Positions 55,695 through 62,271 of a stretch of DNA of 64,000 nt are shown here, in pieces. The DNA is from Parapedobacter defluvii (lineage in GTDB: Bacteria; Bacteroidota; Bacteroidia; Sphingobacteriales; Sphingobacteriaceae). How positions within the stretch are numbered: the first letter of the stretch is position 1; each line of letters opens with the position of its first letter. The notes under the pieces were generated by a model. It searched no databases. It was not told the DNA's origin and was given only the letters and a program-made list of their open reading frames with translations. A program made the translations under genes and the position numbers. The stretch spans positions 62,677 through 126,676 of the forward strand of contig NZ_BMIK01000006.1 in NCBI RefSeq assembly GCF_014642075.1, read 5' to 3'.

Positions 55695-56831
55695 TTATGC
55701 TTTTTCCAGACACAGTTCCTTTAATTTACTAACCACGAAATCAATTTCTTCACGAGTGTTGTTTTTGCAGAAGGAGAAGCGTACACTCGGTCGGCCGGAA
55801 TTTACACCGATTGCTCGCAATACATGAGAGCCGATGTCAGACCCCGAACTGCAGGCACTTCCGCCTGAGGCGGATATACCCGCTATATCCAGGCTGAAGA
55901 GCATCATATCCGCGATATCGGTACAGGGAAATGATACATTCAACACCGTATACAAGCTGTTTTCCGGTGTGATATCGCCATTGAACTGAACGTCATGGAT
56001 GTTTTCCCTCAGTTGGGCTATCATATAGTCTTTCAAACCCTGTATATGCTGCCGGTGCTCCGCCATTTCAGCATAGCAGATTTCAAGCGCCTTTGCCAGG
56101 CCCACGATGCCGTACACGTTTTCGGTGCCCCCCCGCATGTTGCGCTCCTGGGCACCCCCATAAATAAAGGGGTTTATCTTGGTGTTATGGTTCACATATA
56201 GAAACCCAACTCCCTTGGGACCATGGAATTTATGAGCAGCACCTGTTATGAAATCGATTTGCAACTTGGTCAAATCGTGCTTGTAATGCCCCATGGTCTG
56301 CACCGTATCCGAATGGAAAATGGCTTGGTATTGCTTACACAAGGCTGATATGTATTCAATATCTGTAAGCGTGCCGATTTCATTATTGGCATGCATCAGC
56401 GAAACGAATGAACGGGGGTTATCTTTCAGTAATTGTTCCAATTGTTGCAAATCTACTTGGCCTTTCCCGTCTACATTAAGTAGGGTCAACTTAACCGTAC
56501 CGTTTTTTTCAAGTGCTTCCAATGTATGCAGTACGGCATGGTGTTCTAGAGGCGAAGTGATGGCGTGTTTAATGCCGTTGTCTACAATGCCCCTAACGAT
56601 CGCAGTATTGTCGGCCTCGGTTCCGCCCGATGTAAAAAAAATTTCCGACGGTGAAGTGTTCAACAATCCAGCTACCGTTTTGCGCGCTCGTTCCACGATC
56701 GTTTTTACCTGTCGCCCATGTGCATGAATCGATGAAGGATTTCCATAGCTAAGCTCCATGGTTTCGACCATGGCCTTGATAACCTGAGGGTCAAGAGCCG
56801 TCGTGGCGGCGTTGTCAAAATACACTTGCAT
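55695..56831 (-). CDS. Cysteine desulfurase (NifS/IscS-like)
   Basis: 378 residues from the ATG at 56831; a much longer open reading upstream lacks homology and crosses the sigma-factor start. It is a fold type I PLP enzyme. MQVYFDNAATT is the standard N-terminus, Lys201 in GAAHKFHGPKG forms the Schiff base, and Cys327 in SGGSACSSGS is the persulfide-carrying residue on the mobile loop. It provides sulfur for Fe-S clusters and thiolated cofactors. The short SACSSG loop is of the IscS/NifS type rather than SufS. No isc or suf scaffold gene is adjacent. A TACCTTTG box ends 4 nt before the ATG. Confidence 0.93.
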   Translation of the reverse strand: MQVYFDNAATTALDPQVIKAMVETMELSYGNPSSIHAHGRQVKTIVERARKTVAGLLNTSPSEIFFTSGGTEADNTAIVRGIVDNGIKHAITSPLEHHAVLHTLEALEKNGTVKLTLLNVDGKGQVDLQQLEQLLKDNPRSFVSLMHANNEIGTLTDIEYISALCKQYQAIFHSDTVQTMGHYKHDLTKLQIDFITGAAHKFHGPKGVGFLYVNHNTKINPFIYGGAQERNMRGGTENVYGIVGLAKALEICYAEMAEHRQHIQGLKDYMIAQLRENIHDVQFNGDITPENSLYTVLNVSFPCTDIADMMLFSLDIAGISASGGSACSSGSDIGSHVLRAIGVNSGRPSVRFSFCKNNTREEIDFVVSKLKELCLEKA

Positions 56832-56835
56832 GGTG

Positions 56836-56843
56836 CAAAGGTA
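56836..56843 (-). promoter_or_regulatory. -7 box of the cysteine desulfurase gene, 4 nt before the start codon
   Basis: The minus strand reads TACCTTTG, then CACC and the ATG. It matches TAnnTTTG, and the expected transcription start coincides with the start codon. No -33 element was found. Confidence 0.5.
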
Positions 56844-56958
56844 CGAAGATTCGCATTTAGAATGCGCTCGATAAAAAGTGAAATTTTTTTGAAATGTTTT
56901 AAGGGTTCGTTCGTCTATAGATACAAAGGATTGGAAAATCGTCTCACATACGTGGAAA

Positions 56959-57507
56959 ATGACTAATGAAAAGCAAGGAAAAATAACGGCAACCGTCGCC
57001 TCACACAAGAAGGGGTTGCTCGGCTTCATTAGGAAACATGTAAGCAACGATGCCGACGCGGAAGATATTCTGCAGGATGTATGGTACCAACTGAGTGCAG
57101 TGATCAATACGCGGCCGGTGGAGCAATTGGGAGCTTGGTTGTACCGCGTTGCAAAAAACCGGATCATTGACAAGAGGCGTAAGAAGTCCGAATCTACCTG
57201 GAACCACCTGGCAGATGAGGACAGTGAGGAACAGCAATTCGGCAAATTCACGCCGGTGGCCGACGACAATCCGGAGACTGCTTTTCAGGAACGCATGGCT
57301 TGGCAGCAGTTATGGCGGGCGTTGGAAGAGCTTCCGCCTGCGCAAAAGAATGTATTTATCTGGCACGAGTTAGAACACCTGTCTTTCGCAGAGATCGCTG
57401 AAGTTACCGGTGAGCCAGTGGGTAAACTCATTTCCCGAAAGCATTATGCGGTATTGCACCTGAGGAAACGGCTGAAAATCTTTTATGATGAATTAATGGT
57501 AAAATAA
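56959..57507 (+). CDS. ECF-type RNA polymerase sigma factor
   Basis: 182 residues of the sigma-70 ECF class: region 2 includes DAEDILQDVWYQL (33-45) and GAWLYRVAKNRIIDKRRK (58-75), and region 4 is about 120-172 with LPPAQKNVFIWHELEHLSFAEIAEVTG. No regions 1.1 or 3. The recognition helix (VGKLISRKHYAVLHL) has an unusual composition. Two small genes follow at once, the second overlapping the first, and neither resembles a known anti-sigma factor. The target promoter is unknown; CGTCTATA at 56912-56919 hints at autoregulation. Confidence 0.9.
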   Translation: MTNEKQGKITATVASHKKGLLGFIRKHVSNDADAEDILQDVWYQLSAVINTRPVEQLGAWLYRVAKNRIIDKRRKKSESTWNHLADEDSEEQQFGKFTPVADDNPETAFQERMAWQQLWRALEELPPAQKNVFIWHELEHLSFAEIAEVTGEPVGKLISRKHYAVLHLRKRLKIFYDELMVK

Positions 57508-57530
57508 CGAGTAAGTTAACAAAGAAAAAC

Positions 57531-57944
57531 ATGAAAAAATTATTTAGAAGTAGAATACGGTTTATTTTTATTCCCATTCTAGCCATTGGCTTCCTCTTTT
57601 TGGTAAGCTTTGCGGTGATGCATCTTTGGAATTACACATTACCGGCGCTGTTTGGGGTTAAGGCCATCAACCTGTGGCAGTCGATGGCCTTATTCTTCCT
57701 CTGTAAGTTGCTGTTCGGCTTCGGGGGCGGAGGTCCGAGGCGTGGCGGTCCGCAATGGAGCAAAAGGGCCATGCGCAGGAAATTTGCCCAAATGGACGTA
57801 GCGGACAAAGCGCGGTTCAACGCCTACATGCAGCGGGATTGGTGCCGGTGGGAGTCTTGGGGAGAACCGGTTAACACAGGTGCAGATCCAAATCGTAACG
57901 ACGGAGACCAACACCAACATGAAGAGAAAGGACACAGGCAATGA
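57531..57944 (+). CDS. Two-TM membrane protein in an ECF sigma operon
   Basis: 137 residues: a basic N-terminus, two membrane segments (about 10-32 and 44-62), a glycine-rich hinge (GFGGGGPRRGGPQ) and a basic cytoplasmic or periplasmic tail with a helical patch (SKRAMRRKFAQMDVADKARFNAYMQRDW). It ends with a His/Asp/Gln-rich stretch. Similar small proteins with two TM segments, a Gly-rich hinge and an Arg-rich helical tail are often next to ECF sigma genes in Bacteroidota, from memory. It starts 23 nt after the sigma stop and overlaps the next gene by 4 nt. An anti-sigma role is possible but unproven. Confidence 0.78.
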   Translation: MKKLFRSRIRFIFIPILAIGFLFLVSFAVMHLWNYTLPALFGVKAINLWQSMALFFLCKLLFGFGGGGPRRGGPQWSKRAMRRKFAQMDVADKARFNAYMQRDWCRWESWGEPVNTGADPNRNDGDQHQHEEKGHRQ

Positions 57945-58165
57945 CAGATATCTTCATTTACAAAACCAATGTAAGCACGCCGGTGCACGTCAGGCAAGTC
58001 GAGCTACTTTTTGAACGTATGGTGTCGATCAAGCATTGGACGTTTGACTTGGAAGACTGCGATAAGATTCTACGGATAGAGGCCATTGGCCTCCAACCGG
58101 AAACAGTGGCACTTCTATTGGAAGAGGCAGGGATTTTCTGCGAACCACTGGAATACGAGCTATAG
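57941..58165 (+). CDS. HMA-like small protein without the metal-binding Cys pair
   Basis: 74 residues with a ferredoxin-like beta-alpha-beta-beta-alpha-beta pattern resembling heavy-metal-associated domains (FIYKTNVSTPVHVRQVELLFERM, then KHWTFDLEDCDKILRIEAIG, ending GIFCEPL). The MxCxxC metal site of HMA proteins is absent: the first loop reads TNVSTPVHV. The remaining two Cys are in other positions. It is coupled by an ATGA overlap to the two-TM gene. Possibly an interaction domain instead of a copper chaperone. Confidence 0.72.
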   Translation: MTDIFIYKTNVSTPVHVRQVELLFERMVSIKHWTFDLEDCDKILRIEAIGLQPETVALLLEEAGIFCEPLEYEL

Positions 58166-58193
58166 AAAAGTTTCGGTTAGGTATCCCATTGTA

Positions 58194-58224
58194 TTGCATA
58201 TAAAAGTAACTTTAGCTAAGTTTG
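58194..58224 (+). promoter_or_regulatory. Promoter of the serine hydrolase gene
   Basis: TTG (58194-58196), a 20-nt spacer and TAAGTTTG (58217-58224) match the Bacteroidota consensus. The ATG at 58248 is 23 nt downstream of the box. Confidence 0.68.
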
Positions 58225-58247
58225 ATCCGCTAATGTATTCCTAACTT

Positions 58248-59540
58248 ATGCAGATGAAATCCTTTTTGACCTTTCTGCTTGTCACATCGGCATTGATGCT
58301 TGGTGCGCAGACTCCTTCAATCCAAAAATCCGCACCGCTTACGGAAGCAAATCCCACCCGTGTAGGCGTCTCTCCAAATCGATTAAATCGGATAGACGAA
58401 ATGTTGCAGCAGGCCGTGTCCGGCGGGCAGATTCCGGGTGTCGTTGCATTGATTGCGCGGAAAGGCAAAATAGTATATTACAAAGCTTTCGGTACGGCGG
58501 ATGCTAACACCGGCCGGCCACAGAAAAGAGACGATATTTTCCGGATTGCATCCCAGACAAAAGCGATAACGGCAACGGCAGTCATGATGCTCTGGGAAGA
58601 AGGGAAATTCCAGTTAGACGACCCCGTCTCTAAATACATTCCGGAATTCAAAAACCCACAGGTGTTGCAGTCCTTCCACTATGCAGATACGAGTTACACG
58701 ACCCGCCCTGCTAGCAGGGAAATTACCATCAGGCATCTGCTTACCCATACATCAGGGCTTGGATATGGCGTCATTGATGGCGATGAACGGATGAAAATGA
58801 TCTATGAAAAAGCAGGGACAACCGATCTGTTCAGTACCAGTGATGTGTCCATTGGCAGCGTGGTGAAAAAGCTGGCTAAATTGCCGCTTCACCACGATCC
58901 GGGCGAAAAATTCACCTACAGCATGGGACAAGATGTGCTGGGATACTTTGTTGAAGTAATTTCAGGTCTTCCCTTTGACCGTTTTCTGCGGGAACGTTTA
59001 TTTGATCCGTTGGGAATGGACGATACCTGGTTTTACCTGCCCGATGAAAAGGCGAACCGCCTAGTGGCCATTCAGCATAAAAAAGAAGATAAATGGGCAA
59101 ACTATCCGCACACATTTTACGATCCTGATTACCCCATTACGGGTGCACGTAAATTCTTTTCCGGCGGGGGTGGTCTTTCCAGCACAGCGAAAGATTACGC
59201 GACATTTCTGCAGATGTATCTCAATGGCGGTGAACTCAATGGCGTGAGAATCCTTAGCCGGACAACGATCGCCAGCCTGATGGCCAATCAGGTCGGCGAG
59301 TTGATGGGTACTGATCAATACTATGGGCTGGCATTTGGTGTGCTGACCGGCCAAGGGGCGATGAAAGGCGGACAAGGAAGCGAAGGGACATTTACCTGGG
59401 GCGGATATTTTAATACCCAATATTTTGCCGACCCCAAAGAGCAAACCATCGGCATCCTGATGAAGCAGACGCAGGGCCCGGTAGACGACCAAACCGCCTG
59501 GAAGTTCAGGCAACTTATCGTAACGGCCATCGATGATTGA
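58248..59540 (+). CDS. Exported serine hydrolase, beta-lactamase class C / esterase family
   Basis: 430 residues with a signal peptide (about 1-20, ending MLGAQ). SQTK at 102-105 supplies the nucleophile Ser and general-base Lys. The second motif is YSM (224-226), where class C enzymes have YSN. The LLTHTSGLGYG segment is diagnostic of the family. Many Bacteroidota copies are esterases, transesterases or D,D-peptidases rather than true beta-lactamases, and the YSM variant argues against a dedicated beta-lactamase. A second ATG two codons later is equally possible as start. Confidence 0.9.
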   Translation: MQMKSFLTFLLVTSALMLGAQTPSIQKSAPLTEANPTRVGVSPNRLNRIDEMLQQAVSGGQIPGVVALIARKGKIVYYKAFGTADANTGRPQKRDDIFRIASQTKAITATAVMMLWEEGKFQLDDPVSKYIPEFKNPQVLQSFHYADTSYTTRPASREITIRHLLTHTSGLGYGVIDGDERMKMIYEKAGTTDLFSTSDVSIGSVVKKLAKLPLHHDPGEKFTYSMGQDVLGYFVEVISGLPFDRFLRERLFDPLGMDDTWFYLPDEKANRLVAIQHKKEDKWANYPHTFYDPDYPITGARKFFSGGGGLSSTAKDYATFLQMYLNGGELNGVRILSRTTIASLMANQVGELMGTDQYYGLAFGVLTGQGAMKGGQGSEGTFTWGGYFNTQYFADPKEQTIGILMKQTQGPVDDQTAWKFRQLIVTAIDD

Positions 59541-59566
59541 TGGATAAGAAATATTGCTTACCTTTG
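59537..59566 (+). promoter_or_regulatory. Promoter of the small membrane protein and exonuclease genes
   Basis: TTG (59537-59539), which lies at the end of the serine hydrolase coding sequence, a 19-nt spacer and TACCTTTG (59559-59566). The ATG at 59574 is 7 nt after the box, so the leader is at most a few bases. Confidence 0.62.
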
Positions 59567-59573
59567 CCAGACA

Positions 59574-59705
59574 ATGGAAAGCCAACAACCGGAAAAAGAA
59601 GAATATACCTTCTGGACAAGGTATAAGCGTTTTGCTGGAAATGAAATACTGCTTTATGTGATTATGGCAATTGGTATTCTATTGGGGATTGTAGTATTTA
59701 GTTAA
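59574..59705 (+). CDS. 43-residue single-pass membrane protein
   Basis: A short frame from ATG to TAA: a charged N-terminal half (ESQQPEKEEYTFWTRYKRF) followed by one membrane segment (about residues 25-42, LLYVIMAIGILLGIVVF). Its own promoter box lies 7 nt upstream and the exonuclease gene begins 8 bp after the stop, so transcription and translation context both favour a real gene. I do not recognise the family. The segment after GN could span the inner membrane with the charged half in the cytoplasm. Confidence 0.6.
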   Translation: MESQQPEKEEYTFWTRYKRFAGNEILLYVIMAIGILLGIVVFS

Positions 59706-59713
59706 CAGAAAAC

Positions 59714-60712
59714 ATGAACCTCAAATTGAAACGCCCGTTGGCTTTTTTTGATCTGGAGACAACCGGCGTGAATATCTCTGCAGACCGGATCGTTGAAATT
59801 TCTATCCTGAAGATTTCTCCGGAAGGTGAGGAAGCCGTCAGAACCCTGAAAATCAATCCTGAAATTCCCATTCCATTGGAGTCATCGATGTTCCACGGGA
59901 TTTACGACGACGACATCAAAGAGGCACCTACCTTCAAAGCCGTTGCCAATGAATTGGCTTCCTTCATCGGGGATGCGGATTTAGCAGGTTATAATTCAAA
60001 TAAGTTCGATATCCCGATGCTGATGGAGGAATTTATCCGAGCAGGTGTAGATTTTTCGCTGGATGGCCGCCATTTTGTCGATGTACAGAATATTTTCCAT
60101 CAGATGGAACAACGCACGCTGAAAGCTGCCTACCGTTTTTATTGCGAGAAAGATCTCGATAATGCTCATAGTGCGGAGCATGACGTCCGGGCAACCTATG
60201 AAGTGTTGAAATCTCAACTGGACCGCTATGAAAATATGGAATGGGAGGATAAGTTGGGCAACAAATGTGTTCCGGTTATCAATGACGTTGAGGCGCTGCA
60301 CCAGTTCACCAACCTGAGTCGCCCGGTAGACTTTGCCGGAAGAATGGTATTCAATGAACAGGGGGAAGAAATATTTAACTTCGGAAAGCATAAAGGGCGC
60401 GCAGTTGAAGAGGTATTTACGATCGAGCCCAGCTATTATTCGTGGATGATGCAGGGTGACTTTCCTTTATACACGAAAAAGTGCCTTGATAAAGTATGGC
60501 AGCGGTTCCGTTCCAAACAGAAAGAACAGCGGCAGACCCAAAAAGAGCCTTCTGTCCGTGATACGCCTCCCACAGCCTCCTCACATCCAAACAGAGAAAG
60601 GCGGCCCGATAAAGATAAACATCACCACCATCCGCAATCCCGTACAAAACAAAAACCCGGCCCCATAACGGATGATATGCTGAAAAATCTACAGGCTAAG
60701 TTTGGGAAATGA
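59714..60712 (+). CDS. 3'-5' exonuclease, DEDDh type (DnaQ-like), with charged C-terminal tail
   Basis: 332 residues. The exonuclease domain (about 8-170) has all five acidic/His positions: Asp13 and Glu15 in FFDLETTG, Asp99 in NKFDIPML, then His152 and Asp157 in HSAEHD. A small domain with FNFGKHKGR (about 225-270, DUF3820-like) follows, then a Lys/Arg/His/Pro-rich tail likely to be disordered. It may act in DNA repair or RNA processing, but it is not fused to a polymerase or a GIY-YIG nuclease. It is cotranscribed with the 43-residue membrane protein. Confidence 0.88.
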   Translation: MNLKLKRPLAFFDLETTGVNISADRIVEISILKISPEGEEAVRTLKINPEIPIPLESSMFHGIYDDDIKEAPTFKAVANELASFIGDADLAGYNSNKFDIPMLMEEFIRAGVDFSLDGRHFVDVQNIFHQMEQRTLKAAYRFYCEKDLDNAHSAEHDVRATYEVLKSQLDRYENMEWEDKLGNKCVPVINDVEALHQFTNLSRPVDFAGRMVFNEQGEEIFNFGKHKGRAVEEVFTIEPSYYSWMMQGDFPLYTKKCLDKVWQRFRSKQKEQRQTQKEPSVRDTPPTASSHPNRERRPDKDKHHHHPQSRTKQKPGPITDDMLKNLQAKFGK

Positions 60713-60722
60713 CAGCAGGATG

Positions 60723-60753
60723 TTGAAAGGATTCCGTGAATCCGCTATCTTTG
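60723..60753 (+). promoter_or_regulatory. trxB promoter with a palindrome in its spacer
   Basis: TTG (60723-60725), a 20-nt spacer and TATCTTTG (60746-60753) match the consensus. The spacer contains a perfect inverted repeat GGATTC-CGT-GAATCC (60729-60743), well placed for a repressor. Confidence 0.65.
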
Positions 60754-60768
60754 TGCTTTTAATTTTTA

Positions 60769-60789
60769 GCTATCGGCTATCGGCTATTA
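60769..60789. repeat. Short heptanucleotide tandem repeat upstream of trxB
   Basis: Three 7-bp units (GCTATCG, GCTATCG, GCTATTA) between the promoter and the trxB start codon, within the predicted 5' leader. Confidence 0.75.
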
Positions 60790-60808
60790 GTTTTTGACTT
60801 TTCATACC

Positions 60809-61762
60809 ATGCCACAAGAAAACGAACATGTAAAATGCCTAATCATCGGCTCAGGTCCCGCAGGTTATACCGCCGCTATCTATGCGGCACGTGCTGATTT
60901 GAAACCGGTATTGTATACCGGCATTGTGCCCGGCGGTCAATTGACACAGACCACAGAAGTAGAGAATTTTCCAGGCTATCCAGACGGTGTACAGGGACCG
61001 CAAATGATGGAAGATTTCAGGAAGCAGGCAGAACGTTTCGGTACCGATATACGCTTCGGTTACGTTACATCGGTCAATTTTTCGGAAGATGTACATAAGG
61101 TTGTGATAGATGGCGAACACGCCATTACAGCGGATACCGTGATTATTGCTACGGGTGCCACCGCTAAATGGTTGGGTCTGGAAAGCGAGCAAAAGTATAA
61201 CGGCTTCGGTGTTTCGGCTTGCGCGGTGTGCGATGGTTTCTTTTTCAGAGGACAGGATGTAGCGATTGTAGGGGCTGGCGACACCGCCGCTGAAGAGGCC
61301 ACGTATCTTGCCAAACTTGCCAATAAGGTACACATGCTGGTGCGCCGGGATGAATTCCGGGCATCAAAAGCTATGCAACACCGTGTATTGAATACTCCCA
61401 ATATCGAGATCCATTACAATACCGAAACTAAGGAGATTGTAGGCGATGGGCAAAATCTGACCGGGGTTTTAATATATAACAACCAAACACTTGCCGAAAG
61501 GGTACTGCCGGTTACCGGTTTTTTTGTTGCCATCGGACATAAACCCAACACCGAGTTGTTTCAGGGGATATTGGATATGGATATCAATGGATATTTGATA
61601 ACCCAGCCGGATAGCACACGCACCAACATTGAAGGCGTGTTTGCCTGCGGCGATGTACAGGATCACATATACAGGCAAGCCGTAACGGCTGCGGGAACGG
61701 GTTGCATGGCCGCTTTGGAAGCGGAGCGCTACCTTGCTGCGAAGGAGTATTCAATGATGTAA
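60809..61762 (+). CDS. trxB: Thioredoxin-disulfide reductase
   Basis: 317 residues from the ATG at 60809. FAD motif GSGPAG near 14-19, redox disulfide Cys138-Ala-Val-Cys141 in ACAVCDG, NADPH motif VGAGDTAAEEATYL and second FAD motif GVFACGDV. The enzyme passes NADPH electrons to thioredoxin. Length is normal. Its own promoter lies 55 nt upstream and the gene is convergent with the rhodanese pair. Confidence 0.97.
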   Translation: MPQENEHVKCLIIGSGPAGYTAAIYAARADLKPVLYTGIVPGGQLTQTTEVENFPGYPDGVQGPQMMEDFRKQAERFGTDIRFGYVTSVNFSEDVHKVVIDGEHAITADTVIIATGATAKWLGLESEQKYNGFGVSACAVCDGFFFRGQDVAIVGAGDTAAEEATYLAKLANKVHMLVRRDEFRASKAMQHRVLNTPNIEIHYNTETKEIVGDGQNLTGVLIYNNQTLAERVLPVTGFFVAIGHKPNTELFQGILDMDINGYLITQPDSTRTNIEGVFACGDVQDHIYRQAVTAAGTGCMAALEAERYLAAKEYSMM

Positions 61763-61773
61763 TTTCGGGTGTC

Positions 61774-62271
61774 TTAGTAGACCGGTGAGCCCCTTTCAAG
61801 CCATCGCGACCAATTTTCATCATACACGTGGATCTCGGTCGTTTGTATATCGTGGTTGTTGTATACCGGGTTCCCCTGATTGACCCATTCGTAAATGCCT
61901 CCAAGTAGCAGATATACATGCCGGTAACCCGCTTTTTGAAGCTTCTCACCAATGCGTTCACTTCGGTTGCCAACAGCGCAGTACACCACAAGCGTATCAT
62001 TCTTCGGAATGTCATACACATCACGCATGTCAAACCAAATGTAGCCGACATGACGTGTATGCCGGATGTGACTTACCTCGAACTCGTTGTCCTCTCGCGT
62101 ATCCAGTAAGGTAACACCCTGCTTCATCATCGTTTTTAGGCCATTAACCGTCACCGTAGGCACACTGTGGCGGTATACACTGTTAAGCCGGTCGGCAAAT
62201 TCCGGATTCAGGATCGAATCCTGCTGTATATTTCCCCAAATCAGGTGGGCTAGCGCAACTAATTTCCACAT
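61774..62271 (-). CDS. Rhodanese-domain protein, probably exported or membrane-tethered
   Basis: 165 residues. The N-terminus is weakly hydrophobic (WKLVALAHLIWG), so export is uncertain. A single rhodanese domain has active Cys98 in VVYCAVGNRS, preceded by LLDTREDNEFEVSHI. Rhodaneses transfer sulfane sulfur to thiols or cyanide. The final 30 residues (EIHVYDENWSRWLERGSPVY) are an unusual extension. It follows the metallo-beta-lactamase/rhodanese gene with a one-base TGATG overlap, so both belong to one sulfur-handling operon. Confidence 0.88.
   Translation of the reverse strand: MWKLVALAHLIWGNIQQDSILNPEFADRLNSVYRHSVPTVTVNGLKTMMKQGVTLLDTREDNEFEVSHIRHTRHVGYIWFDMRDVYDIPKNDTLVVYCAVGNRSERIGEKLQKAGYRHVYLLLGGIYEWVNQGNPVYNNHDIQTTEIHVYDENWSRWLERGSPVY

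Noticed and set aside
56891-56919. ECF-style promoter upstream of the sigma gene (AAGGGTT and CGTCTATA)
   Set aside because: The two elements are only 4 nt apart, much less than the usual 16 or so; CGTCTATA alone is a weak hint and is mentioned only in the gene entry.
56832-57269. 146-codon N-terminal extension of the cysteine desulfurase
   Set aside because: The extension has no similarity to the family, overlaps the sigma-factor gene, and the standard MQVYFDNAATT start has its own -7 box.
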